The notes under the pieces are model-generated. The model ran no database searches. It was not told the DNA's origin and saw only the letters and a list, made by a program, of their open reading frames with translations. A program made the position numbers and the translations under genes. Below are positions 45,742-58,702 of a DNA stretch of 64,000 nucleotides, in pieces. Each line of letters begins with the position of its first letter. The stretch's first letter is position 1. The DNA is from Powellomyces hirtus (taxonomy: Eukaryota; Chytridiomycota; Chytridiomycetes; Spizellomycetales; Powellomycetaceae), in NCBI GenBank assembly GCA_025526995.1, contig JAHLKG010000021.1:248001-312000 (forward strand), in the 5' to 3' direction.

Positions 45742-48700
45742 CTAGTTCTTAGTTCTCGACCACAAAATGACGTACGCCGCGCCTCGGAAGATGATGGTGA
45801 GCGCCGCCACCATCGCCATATTGAACTGCCACGCACTCCTGCTCGAGTCAAAGTCCAACAGCTGCAACGCATCCGTCCCGTTTTGGAACGAGCATGTGCC
45901 CAGAGCCACATCAGCGGCCGAGCACGAAAAGCTGAGGTCGTTGAATTCCTGAACAGCGAGAATCCGAGCAATGTAGCGGGTCAAGAAGATGTAGTTGATT
46001 CCCTCCATGAAGGATGGCATCTTCACAGAAAGGAACCCGCTCATGCAAACTTGAAGAGACATGACCGTGGACATTATCTGTACACTGAAACCGACGCTGT
46101 CCACCTAGAAATACACGTTGGAAGATTAAATCAGTGGGGCACGTGCATCTGCGTGAAAAAGATGATGGCCATACCATAGCGCAGAAGGCAATGCCAAGAC
46201 TTTCTCCAGTGTTGATCAGGCAGAAGGCGACAAACGCCAGTTGGAAGAAATTCGTTACTGAGCTCTGGAGGCCAATGGCAAACATTGTCACAACAGTGTA
46301 CAGCAGCGAACTGGCAATTTCTGATGAAAGTTGACAAAGAAATTAGCACAGGTGAACTGAAGACAGTGTGGCAGAGAGGTGTTACCGAAAGGAAACTCGT
46401 TCACGCAGTAGCTGACGAAAAACGCCCAAACGCTGTACACGTTATCGCGGAACTCGATCCGCATGAGGTGCAGCTCCTGAGGGAACACTGCAATGCAGTT
46501 AAGCATTCCCACAAAAATCAGGGATCCTTGTTGTTGCTGCCAATTCTGAGATTAGCTTCAGTTCTTCGATGGAGGTTGGCATGATGACTTTACCAGTAGA
46601 CCAAAGCGAGATTGCACAGACGGCTGGTTCAAGCCCAATCTGGCAAAATACAATGCAAAAATCACTGCTAGGGCCACAACCTGCATGATCCTAGCCATGG
46701 CAAGATTGGGTTGGCGCATCATGTTGACCATGCTTCGCTTTATCAGAACGCTTGTCGAGGTAGTGAAGGGTGCGCGAGTGCGACATCCCAGCGCCGTGAG
46801 GTTGATCTCCGAGGTCTTGACCGTTTGCGGATCACTCACAACCGAGTCACGGGGTTGAGTAGCAATATTCTTTTCTGTCCAAGCTTGAATAAGCTTCGCG
46901 ACGCGGTCGCGGCTGGCACTTTCTGCCAAGGCGTTGCGAAGATCGATTGATGAGAGGTCCAGTGCGAAATCGGCTGGGTTTGTTAACCGAGGGATTGTGT
47001 GGTCGAGGGTGGCAAAGTAGGGCAGCATGCCTTTGCCAGTTCCGGAATACACGGTGCGACCTCCACGTGCGAGCAAGAGCACGCGGTCGAAAAGTGTCAC
47101 GATGTCCGAGCGTGGCTGTAACCATTGTTGGAGAACTCGAAAATGCAACCGACGGAAGTTGTCCAGTGGAATCTCACCTGATGGATACTGCAAATGATGG
47201 TTCTACCGGAAGCCGCTATTTCTTTCAGCTTCAAAACCAAATTGTAGGAGGTGTACGAGTCTAATCCACTGGTAGGCTCTGAGAATAGGAATTCAGCGGG
47301 AGTCAAAGGGAAGTCTCATTTGACTAGGAAATCTACGATCTTACCATCAATGATCAGCACGGCGGGATTGGTCAACATTTGCACACCAATACTCAATCTC
47401 CTTTTTTGGCCACCAGACAGACCCATGACGCCTTCACCGCCCACAAGACGATCCGCACAATCTTTCAGTCCCAATTCCAGCAAGACCTTGTCGGCTCTCC
47501 GTATTTTCTCGTCGTGAGGCATGTCCGCAGGCAGCCTGAGAAGCCCAGAATACCGCAGCGTTTCGCGAGCCGACAAACCAGGGAGAAGGTGGACATCGTC
47601 TTGAGAAACGAATGAACACAGCGAAGCAACTTGCGCAGGATCCGTAATCTCCACGCCCTTGTATAAAACGCTGCCAGACTGCGAAACTTTGGTGAAGGGA
47701 CCAGGTTTCAGCCCACGTGCCATCAGAACACTGAGCAAGGTGGATTTGCCCGCTCCACTCGATCCCAGAATGATTGAGAGTTCGCCCGCTTTGAAATCGG
47801 CAGAAACAGAGTCCAGGATAGTAACAGCAGACCGTTTCGCTTTGCTCGTCGGTGTTTGTTTCGTGAGGTAGAGGGAGACCCGCTCGAGAGAGATATCAAT
47901 CCTAGGAAGCGGATCAAGCCCATGTCTCTGGGCTTCTTCGTCTAGTGTGTTGGTTCCCTTCTTTTTCTTTTCTTTAACCGCTGATGCATGCCTGAGACCA
48001 GCTGCAGGCTTGAATTGTAAGACTAAACCGGCCAATATCATCAAGGCCACGAAATTGACAACCAGAGCAAGTGCAGGGTATAGATAATCGTCCTCCTCGA
48101 ATGCAAGACTCCGCAGAATAGCCGCGCCATCGCAGCATTCGTAATTGTTGTCAGAAAATTCGTTAGTGGCAAGAAGATTGTAACCGTACGTGATATATGA
48201 GATGTGTTTGAACCAGCGCAGGTAGACAGGAATCTCATCAACCTAAAAGGAAAAACAATGACACATAAGACGACAGAACGGAAGCGGGAGGTGATGAAAC
48301 TCGGTTCACATACCTGAATAAAGAAGCCAGAGGATGTGGAGAGAAATGTGAAGAAAGAATTGGCAATCAGCGAGGCAGTGGCAAAGTCTCTCGCCCATGA
48401 GATACAAAAGTACGCCCAGCCAATTCTGCACCAAAGTGTTAGAGCTTGAAAAGAGTCAATCGAGATTTTCCAATTCTACTTACGTTACGAATTGCATCAA
48501 GACATTTGCAAGGGCGAAGACCCCCAGATGGTATACTTCGTCCGTGCGTAGTGCGGTCATGTAGTAAATGATGACCGCAAACAAACACGACAGGAGAGTG
48601 TACAGCAAGAAGTTCGCGATCAGCCATCCAAGAAGGTAGGGCACGACGCCATACATCTTGTCAAGACGTTCACGATCGAAGACCTTCATTCTGTAACGAG

Positions 48701-50413
48701 ATATCAGAATGGATATGCAAAGAAGAGCGAGCGAGTAATGCGGTACGTACTCCATGCTGAGCTTGAATACCATGAACATGAGACCAAGGTAGTTTTGCAC
48801 AGACGCTGTGATGTAAAGCAGCGATTTTCGGCCCAGAATCCCACTCTATGCAACACAGACAAATGAGCATAGGGAAGGAACGCCTTTCTTTGCGGAAAAG
48901 ACCAAAACGCGATCTCCCTCACTGACCTCGGTTTCATCCAGTTTGTAAAAAATAAGACCTACTGCCGTAGCCAAGATGAGCACTTCTAGTACGGAACCCC
49001 AGAGGGTGAGGCGATCTTGCAGCAAGTTGCGGAATGTCCTGTCTGCCAGAATGAGGGTTTGACTCCAAGGGGAGGCGCCGATCCTCCTTGACGACAGATT
49101 TTCCGTTGATTGTTGGCCACTTCCAGGTGTGTTCTCCACTACGCTCGCCAGAGATTCGTTTCGCTGAGGTCGTTCCGGTGGAATGTTTCTTCCGTTCTCC
49201 TTTTCCCAGTATTCTACCAGCGATTTGATCCTAAGGGTAGAGCTTTCTTCAGCGCCGAGGTCGCTGTTATCGACACTGGACACGTCGATCAAAAAATCCG
49301 CAGGGTTCATTTGTGCGGGAATCTCGTGAGATTGCTTGGCGAAATGATCCAGAACATCTGCGCGCCGTCCTGAATAGACTAGGTCACCCCGCGTCAAGAG
49401 CACGATATAGTCAAAGAGCTCAAAGATATCTGAGCGTGGCTGGTGAATAGAGACGCAGATCGTTCGACCCTTTCGGCATAGGGATACCAGCGTCTCAACG
49501 AGGGAGAGCGAGGTAAAGGCATCCAATCCGGTGGTAGGCTCGTCCATGAAGATGACGCTGGGATTAAGAAGAAGCTGAACGCCGACGCTGCATTTGCGAC
49601 GTAAGAGTATGTTCAAAGGTTTGTACTGAGGGACATATGGAACTTACGAAACTCTACGCTTCTCTCCGCCGGAGCATCCTTTGCGCCGATCATCTCCAAT
49701 GATGGTGTCTGCAGATGAGATATCAGAATTACTTTCGTTACAGAATAGGCCAGACCTGCACCGCATATCTCCTCTGGCATTACCTGCGCATTCTTTCAAC
49801 CCAAGCTCCAGGATCACGTTCTCCACTAGCTTGTACTTGTCTTCCCGAGACATGTCATTCGGCAGTCGCAATCGTGCGGCATATCGCAGGGTTTCGCGAA
49901 CTGTGCAATGCGGAAGCCTGGTTATGTCACATGTGGCATGAGATTTGATCTTCGCGCCTACCTGTGAGGTACGGCAGGAGCTGGTCGTTTTGCTGCACGT
50001 AAGCAACTCTTCCAGTGGCAATATATGCCTTTGCTGGATCCCCGTTCATGCTAACGGTTCCCGCCGTCTGCGCGCCATTCACTCTCCCAGCCAGGGCATT
50101 CAGCAGTGTAGTCTACCAGTGACCGTCAGAATCTTGGACATTGAGGTTCAGTCTATGCCAATCGTTACCTTCCCACTTCCACTTCCCCCCTAATATATGA
50201 TGTAGGGTAAGTTTTCCATCGGCACGTGTCGCTTGCTTTTTTCCGCGGATTTACCATGATAGCCAAGAGCTGACCCGGAGGCACATGAAAGTTGACATTT
50301 CTCAAGATCGACGGACTCTCACGCTTCGGTTTTCTGTTCCACCCGCCTGACTGAAATACTGACAGTGTTTTTACACGAATGTCAACAGGCTCCACATGGT
50401 CGAAGCCGTCCAT
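45742..50413 (-). CDS. Full-size ABCG transporter (fused White-type halves)
   Basis: Fifteen exons on the minus strand: 50413-50255, 50189-50169, 50112-49962, 49900-49784, 49708-49648, 49587-48927, 48845-48751, 48690-48484, 48425-48314, 48242-47345, 47278-47178, 47115-46594, 46545-46386, 46320-46175 and 46104-45742. All are in phase and give 1257 residues in the order NBD1-TMD1-NBD2-TMD2. NBD1: Walker A GGSGSGK (residues 54-60, a 21-nt exon by itself), signature CSGGEKRR, Walker [16 protein letters not shown]2: Walker [10 protein letters not shown] (about 690), signature LSGGQKRR, Walker B VLIIDEPTSGLD. Both sites look catalytically complete, unlike PDR-type pumps. Each TMD has about six helices, and the second has a Cys-containing external loop. 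The substrate is unknown (lipid or drug). An upstream in-frame extension exists. Confidence 0.92.
50169..50189 (-). other. 21-nt micro-exon encoding a Walker A loop
   Basis: Acceptor ATATTAG precedes exactly seven codons, GGSGSGK, and donor GTAACG follows. Flanking exons end ...LLAIM and begin TTLLNALAG. Both junctions are phase 0 and complete the canonical P-loop. Without this exon the frame would stay open but the ATP site would be lost. Confidence 0.85.
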
Positions 50414-50788
50414 GGTCAAGACAAAACGATTTTTCGAGGCAGTTCCACGCGAATGTGTCGGCGGGCGTAGGAGCAGAGATGGATATGCCAGTGAGCTTGT
50501 GCCAGACAATCACAACAGAGCCTCTTCGTGCTTTTATTTCCCAAATGCTTTGCGGAGAATCGTTGACGGTCCGAAAGGCTCCCGCGGAGGTACTACCTCA
50601 GGCCAGCGTCACACTGCGCCGCGACGCGGAACCGTGCGGCCGGTACGTCGGAGGTTGGCTCCTATCCGCGATTCCGTTTTATGTTAACGATATGGTTCAG
50701 TGGCAGCGCCGTAATGATCCATGTCAAAACTTTAATCAGAATCAACTCATTATTTAGAAAGATTATGTACAGATTTCATTACGCCATA
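50414..50788. other. Intergenic region, no gene seen
   Basis: Between the ABC transporter start and the stop of the FMN-binding protein. It is presumed to be the ABC promoter. Confidence 0.5.
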
Positions 50789-51891
50789 TTATGGGTTCAA
50801 TGAGTACTCCGTCCAGATACCATCTTTTGATGAATGGTAAACGCGCCTAGTAGGTGGTGCTACGGAGTTAGGGGTCCAGTGGTCTACTTTCTGAGCCTTC
50901 ATAACAAGCAGGCAGAAGTTGTCCAGTGCCGCGTTGTGAACGCATCGCAGCTCTTGCTCTTTGCTGGCACTTGAGGCGCTGCTGAACAAGCCTCCAGTCG
51001 ACGCGGTCGACGATTCCTCCATGGCGTCCAAACGGGTGTATTTGAATCCAGTGTCGGACGGCAGCCCCACAATTTTGACAGAGTTCGGGTCCTTGTACAC
51101 AGAACTGTCGTCTCTGGCCACAGGGTTCTGGGATTCACCTGGAGCCGGCCAAGTGAAAGAGGCTCGGTAGGCTGGCGCAAGACGTTTCCATTGACGGAGT
51201 CGCTCCTTTTCCCAGAATTCATCCGGATGCACGCCATCGTTCCCGGTTGAAATTCTTCGTGGAGGCGCTGCAAACCTACGAAGTCAGCATAAAAGAAAAG
51301 TAGCTGACTACAACGCTCAAGAACAACGAACCTCCAAACCGATGGGACATAGTGGGTGCTGCCACCATATACATTCTGCCTGTGATCCTGTTGATGGAAC
51401 AAACCGTTAGTTACACTCCGCACATTGGCTATCGTTGATGGTCGATCTTACGTGAACGTTTCGCCAGTTTTCGGCATGTGCCTATTGGGTGAAAGCAGTG
51501 AGTGACGGTTTTCCTTCAAGCAGCGCATGAGGAAGACTTACCAGAACAGCTCATGTGTCTGCGTCCCTTTAACGACTGCCATCAGTTCGGCACTTCGAGT
51601 GGGAGCAGCAAACAACAGCACTTTGGGATCTGCTGTCAAGAAGTCCTGGAAAACAAGACGCTGTATTTTTGGGGTCCCGTTAGGTCGCACTGAAGCCAAC
51701 TGAGTGTAAACTGAGCAAGAAAGATTAGTCTTGATGCGACTTGCCACATGTTCCTCCCCAATGCTGGCCGTTTGGAAACAGAAGTATCTCTGTCGCTGCG
51801 TACCTGGCTCTTTGATGCCATCATAATTCTTCTTGAAACTGCGGACGATCACGGGATTCCAAGCCGGTGTGGGTTCTACTTCGCCCAGCAT
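50789..51891 (-). CDS. FMN-binding pyridoxamine-phosphate-oxidase-like protein
   Basis: Five exons on the minus strand: 51891-51804, 51710-51542, 51481-51452, 51387-51332 and 51267-50789. All are in phase and give 273 residues. The N-terminal half (VYTQLASVRPNGTPKIQRLV, then KVLLFAAPTRSAEL and LFWHMPKTGETFTITG) matches the Alr4036-type split-barrel FMN-binding domain of the PNPOx superfamily. FWEKERLRQWKRLAPAYRAS continues the family's C-terminal segment. The C-terminal half (YHSSKDGIWTEYSLNP at the end) fits the same family. Members bind FMN, but the substrate is unknown. It is not the classical vitamin B6 enzyme Pdx3. Confidence 0.85.
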
Positions 51892-52196
51892 GTCGTCACA
51901 GAATTGTTCTCAATAGAGCACGATCCCAGAGAGGAAGTTGCAAGAAGTAGCAGAAGAGACAATGGGAGTGAACTGCACTTTGAATGGAATTAAGACCAGC
52001 TTTTTGCCATTTCGCAGAAAGTGCAAGCCAAAGACTGTCGTGGCGTTCTATTTCCCCTGTTAGACCGAGCAATCGGTATCTTGGAGTGAGGCGTCACACA
52101 ATGTCACACAGATGTCTTGCGCCTCACAAAAATATCTCACACACTGAACCAACGTTGAGTTTACGAGAGATATTGCTGTCAATTCTAAGGAAGGAA
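51892..52196. promoter_or_regulatory. Divergent promoter region
   Basis: 305 bp between the starts of the FMN-binding protein and the formyltransferase. The plus frame is partly open through it, but no earlier start is supported. Confidence 0.4.
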
Positions 52197-53712
52197 ATGC
52201 TACAAGTCTTACTTCCAATACGCCGCGCTCGCCGTTCGTTGAGAAACCACTGGTTTCAAGCTACTGCCGCCTTTCATCATCGCACCCCTCTCTACCGTCC
52301 GCTGTCGCTTTTGTTTTTCGGAAGCGACGAATTCTCAATAGCCTGCTTGCAGAAATTACACCAAGAACATGGTATGTGTGCTTTTGTATCAAGGTGCATC
52401 AACCGCTTGAGGATGCTCACTGAGCAGTTTCATCCTCCAGTGTCTCGTCCGAGTTCAGTCATCAAGCATATCGAGGTTGTTACACCGCCAGACAACCCTC
52501 GCAAAAAAGTATCGCAAGGTCAGCCAGCCCAAATGTGCAGCCTCAGTGCACTCTCTTCTGACAACCATTCTCTAGTGCCATTGAAAAAGTTTGCAGAATC
52601 GGTGGGACTGACCGTTCACGCGGCGCCTCCAAAGACGTTACGGGACTGGAAGGTGAGCGCCCAAAATGAGCGCACAGCTGAATCGACAGGTTTCTTACCG
52701 CGCGCTAGATCCCTGAAGCAAGCGAAAAGTTTGACCTTGCGATTGTCGTGTCCTTTGGCTATTTTCTTCCACGGAGGATCATTGAAGCCTTCGAGTCTGG
52801 CGCGCTGAACGTGCATCCATCGCTATTACCCAGGTAACATCTGCCACAGAGATTGCCGACCGCGACCTTCCCTAACCTTCCCCTCAGGTATCGCGGGGCC
52901 GCTCCACTCCAATATACGATTCTCAACGATGATCGAGAAGGAGGCGTTTCCATCATTGAGTTAGACGACAAGCGTTTTGACGTCGGACGGATTCTCAAGC
53001 AAAGCCGCGTCGTACGTCTCGATGCAGCCTTCATATTTTTCTGCATACTCACAAGCGGCAGTTACGTAGGATGTGGCTCCGAAAACATATTTCCGTGATC
53101 TGCATGACCAACTTGCATCAATCGGTGCATCAGACCTACTGGATGTGATCAAAGAGCTGGACCAACACAAGGTTAGTGTTGTGATGACGGTTACAGTTCC
53201 ATTGCTACTACCGTTGACGTTCGTGCGCTATCTTTCCAGACTGATGCTCGACTACAAGAAGAAGAGAAGGCAAGTTTGGCGCCCAAGATACCCAAATCAA
53301 TGGCTGTCATCGACTGGTCTCGAAACGCCGAAGATGTCTACAAGCTATACCGTGCCATCGGGCAGAAGGTGAACACATGGGCACGGAACCGCCAGTCATA
53401 GTCGCGCACAGACTGATAGTATTTGTGGAACAGATACCTCTCCATACCACTTTTCGCGGACGTCGGGTTCAGCTTATGAAGATCGAAGATCCAGATATCT
53501 CACAAATGCCCGAAGCGGCCCCAGGAGTCCCAGAGTCACCGCCAATCGGTACCCTTCGAATGAATCCTTCGCGCACATTGCTGTACATCCGATGCAATGA
53601 CAGTTGGCTAGCTTGCAGCACAGTCAAAGTGGAAGGGAAGAACGAGGTCGGGATCCGCGATTTCAGCAATGGGTATCAATTGTCCAATGTTACAGAGGAA
53701 CGTTTCGAATAG
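52197..53712 (+). CDS. FMT1: Mitochondrial methionyl-tRNA formyltransferase
   Basis: Eight exons: 52197-52371, 52459-52518, 52576-52652, 52709-52833, 52888-53011, 53070-53171, 53240-53368 and 53434-53712. All are in phase and give 356 residues. A basic N-terminal leader (LLPIRRARRSLRNHWFQ) looks like a mitochondrial targeting peptide. The catalytic core follows: LLFFGSDEFSIACLQKLH, FGYFLPRRIIEAF and the folate/formyl site NVHPSLLPRYRGAAPLQ. The enzyme formylates initiator Met-tRNA in mitochondria using 10-formyl-tetrahydrofolate. The Asn-His pair of the active site is present. The catalytic Asp probably lies around RFDVGRI, since the family pattern is D.G.I. The ATG at 52197 best fits the leader. 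Confidence 0.92.
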
Positions 53713-54075
53713 GCGATGCGAGCCATAACACAGCGAGACCTCTGGAGCGCTTTCCAATATACTGCCAGCATTGCATATTGCATGTCAACTGTGCCCCCAG
53801 CATGATGTCATGACCGGTGTCTTTGATATTTGGCTACCCTTTTCTATCAGAAGATTCCATATATATTGTTCCCGCAGAGTTCCTTAGGATCGACGTTTCT
53901 AGACTAGACTAGATATGCAGAGAGGGGCATTTGCTACGTCGTTGTTGTGGCGTAATTGTCAGAAGTCATTTTCCGGCTCGGCCATTCTATGAAGATTTTT
54001 GAATTTGTCTCTTCACTGATGTTCTCCAGATATCATCTTGTTTGCCGATCAAAACCAAAATCTTTCTCCTTTCCT
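53713..54075. other. Convergent intergenic region
   Basis: About 360 bp between the 3' ends of FMT1 and IDI1. It includes short CTAGA repeats near 53900. No gene is seen. Confidence 0.5.
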
Positions 54076-54976
<901 letters not shown>

Positions 54977-56157
54977 TTCCTGATTTGTTATCAAGGTTGA
55001 GGAGCGTATGTAAGGTCTTGAAATGTGTAAAGGTAGATGCACACAGTTCCGTTGCGGTATTGACAGTGGATGTATGCGGGATTGACAGAGAAGTGTGGGG
55101 CTTGAGTGGGGTCTAAACAGCAGCCGCTGAAGTCGTGGCCTCATAGTGAGATTTTGGGGCTGCTACGAGTCGTACGACTTCGCGCTATGACGGACGGCGA
55201 ACGCGCGGCGAAAACAACACGCGGCGAAAAAAACGCTGCGCCATCCCACTTTCATTGCTTCGACTGCCATACAAGTATTGGCAGGTTCCCGTTGGAGAAT
55301 ACCTTTGCCTTTGTCTACACTACAAGGATGTTGATGCCGACACGGACCAGTGCCGCATGTAGATCTTCGGAGAAAGACTACTAGGGGCATAAACTGCTAA
55401 TCATTTTCGATTCTATTATAAAACTCGATGTTTCACTACTATAGCGCACATAAGGAGAATCTACGAATTGGGGGGGGGACCTGCGTAGCTAACATACACA
55501 TGATTTTTTTGGCCTCAAGCGGCCAAGCACTTTATGGCGTTTCAAGGGTCATGGCGGAAATGAAGCAAGGGGATGAAGTCCAAACGCAAATCAACATTTA
55601 TTTACAAGCTTCGTCTTGCCTTTCCGGCGGCATCTTGTTGGCAATCTCGATGTCCGCCGGTGGGAGTAGGGCATTGGATGGTGGCGCAAGTGCTTTTGAC
55701 TCTTCTAAGTCCTGTGTTCTCTCTACTAATATCCGCTTGCTTGCATCTGCGGCCTTTGTGGTACTTCGATGTGATGAAGCATCCTGGATGAGTTGGACTC
55801 GCCTCATGTCAGTCAAGACAATGAATGGCCGCGTCACACAAACGACGGTAAACGTCATTTGAACGACTACACCAAATCTCGAACGGACGGCAAGGTAGCA
55901 GCACATCACTTCGATCAAGAAGAAAAGAAAAATTCGGAGAAGCTATCGGCGAACAGGTTGTGACAGTATCAGTAGTAAGAAGCCTTTCTGACTTGACCCT
56001 TTCTGTCCAATGGAGAATGTCTCACCTGTGTACCTTTGAATGCTCTGCTAAACGAGGAGTCTTGTCTATTGGGATACAGGATTCTATCTTGTCTTTTCAA
56101 CCTATGATTGGAGAGACATTTAGAACCGCGAGCTCTATCATTCAAGGGGTATAAAAC
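54977..56157. other. Long intergenic region, possibly with an unplaced exon
   Basis: Between IDI1 and the unknown membrane protein. The minus-strand frame 55598-55918 begins hydrophobic (a possible membrane segment around VVVQMTFTVVCVT) and ends in a polar Ser/Glu-rich tail. It could be a final exon of the neighbouring membrane protein, joined via the GTGAGT donor at 56161. The implied intron of about 270 nt would be unusually long here, so I leave it unassigned. Confidence 0.4.
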
Positions 56158-57114
56158 TCACTTTCGCGCCAGCAAGAAGTACAGTCCCAGGTCAAGGAGC
56201 ATGAAATAGATACTATTCATATATGCGAGGGCTCGAGAGTAATTTATAGTGTCTGGGTGGTGGATAGTTTGGACCGCATAGTCTATGAAGAGAAGTTGCG
56301 TGAGTTTCAGCATGCCAGCAGCTGTCTCCGTAAAGATTTTCAATCTTTCTCACATCCAAAGTCGAGGAATGAAAAGACAAACACTCCGAAAACGAGGAAC
56401 TCGCCCAAGATCTTCCTTCGCATCGTCGTTTGTATGAGCGCCGCAGTTGTTCTGACATACACCATGTGGCATATTGCCCACCGATCTACACTCGACATGA
56501 CTGCCCATATGAACTCAACTGTGATTTGATGAACTCGACTCTGTGAAGCCTTGAAAAAGCATCCTAAAACCCACAATCGGCCCAATCAGAGCGGAGAAAG
56601 ATGCCAGTGACGAATGGGTAATCTACCTGTGATGAGCTTGATTGTCATGGCGCCTATGGACATCCAAAACCCTCTGATGCTTGATTTGTTTGTGACCTCA
56701 AGGATTCCATCGGCAAATACTGCTATCAGCACTACCATCACACATAGTGATGCAACATACGAGGCAGTATACAGCTCGTCCCAAGTAAATAGCATGGACC
56801 CGGAGTATGCTTCTGCATCGCTGTCAGAATCGCCCATACTGGGGAATAGTTCGAACTGTTCCGCAACGTTGCCAAACCCGCCGGATCGTTCTGGCGCATC
56901 CTCAAGAATAGCTTCAACGTCGCGGATCCGAGTGGTTGGTAAGATACTGCTTACCTAAGGAATGCAGTTCCAGCACTCGATCCATGCTGAGTCAGCACAT
57001 AAACGTTGAGCGTTTCCAGCGGTTTCCGTCTTGAAAGTGCTGTGAACTCAAATTTGAGATTTGCGCTGAGAGATAGAGATCCAGTGCCCTGTGAACGGTG
57101 TGGTCTTCATACAT
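56158..57114 (-). CDS. Multi-pass membrane protein, unknown
   Basis: Proposed exons on the minus strand, 57114-57005, 56946-56627, 56563-56354 and 56282-56158, are in phase and give 254 residues. The hydrophilic first 80 residues include HRALDLYLSAQISNL and an acidic stretch. Then come about six membrane segments (ASYVASLCVMVVLIAVFADG; FWMSIGAMTIKLI; VYVRTTAALI; FLVFGVFVFSFLDFG; YMNSIYFMLLDLGLYFLLA). The last coding exon ends ARK-TGA, but the same bases form a strong GTGAGT donor, so a further exon adding another membrane helix is possible. No family is recognised. A receptor- or transporter-like fold is only a guess. The first exon uses a weak donor (GTTTAT). Confidence 0.55.
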
Positions 57115-57193
57115 CCGGTTTCAAAGAACTACGACAGTCAGTCTACTCGGCTATTTCCCTTGGCACCCCATTGGTGACTTCATATTTGCAAGC
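57115..57193. promoter_or_regulatory. 79-bp divergent promoter
   Basis: The proposed start of the membrane protein and the start of TRM7 are only 79 bp apart. Either the promoters overlap the coding regions or the first membrane-protein exon is wrong. Confidence 0.35.
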
Positions 57194-58598
57194 ATGGGCA
57201 AATCCTCGAAGGACAAGGTACTGTCCCGCCATTCCGTCAGGACATAAGATATGTAACGTACTCAAAGCATTTTGCCTGTTGTATACAGCGTGACATATAC
57301 TACCGCGCTGCTAAAGAGCAAGGCTGGCGTGCACGAAGTGCGTTCAAGCTCCTACAAATAGGTACCGCCCAGGAGCATGCAGAGGACAAGCTTGCAGTGG
57401 TACCACAAATTGCTGACTATGTTTGACGTCAGATGAGGAGTTCGATATCTTCTCGGGAGTGACGCGATGTGTGGATCTGTGCGCTGCGCCGGGAAGTTGG
57501 AGTCAAGTGCTCAGCAAGGTATGAACTCTACTGTAATGCTCCAGGTCCTTTAATATATTTGTCTGATCCGCTCTGCGTAGAAAATGAAATCAGATGACCC
57601 GAATGATCCAGCGAAGATTGTAGCGGTCGATCTGCAAGCTATGGTATGTTCCGTTCTATGAACCACATATCACAGTGGCATGTTTGATTGAAGGCGTTTC
57701 CGCGACCAGGCCCCACTTCCGGGAGTCATACAACTGCAAGGAGACATTACGAAAAGTTCCACTGCAGAGCAAATCATCTCGCACTTTGAGGGGCGGCTCG
57801 CTGATCTTGTTGTCTGTGATGGGGCGCCCGATGGTTTGTGCCACGCATGTCGATTCAGTCAGTTGCCTGTGTTTTACTCAGAATGCTCCCCTTGTAGTCA
57901 CTGGGCTTCACGATATGGACGAGTACATCCAGGCTCAATTATTGCTCGCGGTGAGCTGGTCTTCTTCTTGGCAACACACCGCGCGCCCCATGATACTCAT
58001 GGCATGTTTTAACTCAGGCTCTCAATATCACCACCAACGTCCTTCGTCCCGGAGGCACATTCATCGCCAAGATCTTCCGCGGCAAAGACATCTCCCTCCT
58101 ATACGCGCAGATGAAGATTTTCTTCCCCACCGTGACCTGCTCTAAACCCCGAAGCTCTCGAAACTCCAGTATAGGTACAATAAAAAGTCACGCATGAGTC
58201 GCCAGTTCGAGCCACCTTTTTGCTGATGTCTCCCCCGCAGAGGCATTTATCGTATGCCAAAACTACACACCACCACCAAACTACACACCAACGATGCTGA
58301 ACCCGCTTCTTGATTATTCATATGGCGAGGGTAACGAGCTGACTGGTATCAACCGAGTGATAGTCCCATTCATTGCTTGTGGAGACCTGAGTGGGTTTGA
58401 TTCTGATCAAACATATGCGTTGGGAGTGAGTAGCCTTACTCGGAGCAGATTGTGTCTGTGTATACCTTGATATTCATTTCGTTCTTCTTACAGAATGCGG
58501 AAGGCGAAGAATACAATGTCCTGGATCCAGTACAGATGCCAATTCGACCCCCTTATCAGACGTATATCGACATGAAGAAGCGAAATGAGATCAAGTAA
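57194..58598 (+). CDS. TRM7: tRNA 2'-O-ribose methyltransferase Trm7 (FTSJ1)
   Basis: Nine exons: 57194-57217, 57289-57361, 57433-57518, 57581-57643, 57710-57833, 57898-57950, 58018-58174, 58241-58425 and 58494-58598. All are in phase and give 289 residues. The sequence begins [20 protein letters not shown], exactly as in Trm7/FTSJ1. It continues with the SAM-binding [15 protein letters not shown], then [19 protein letters not shown] and the catalytic Lys in TFIAKIFRG, so the K-D-K-E tetrad is present. It methylates positions 32 and 34 of anticodon loops with partner proteins. The C-terminal region ([18 protein letters not shown]) matches the branch and separates it from Spb1 and Mrm2. Confidence 0.96.
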
Positions 58599-58702
58599 TT
58601 GGTAACTTATTTAGGTAACACTTAGAAGCGAGAGTACATAGACCTAGCTGGCACTACATAATATGCGCTATGTTTGGCAGTTTGCATTGGGTGAACATGC
58701 AA

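Noticed and set aside
56323..56353. Apparent intron of about 31 nt in the unknown membrane protein
   Set aside because: The CTTCATAG acceptor at 56283 closes the same phase with a normal-length intron.
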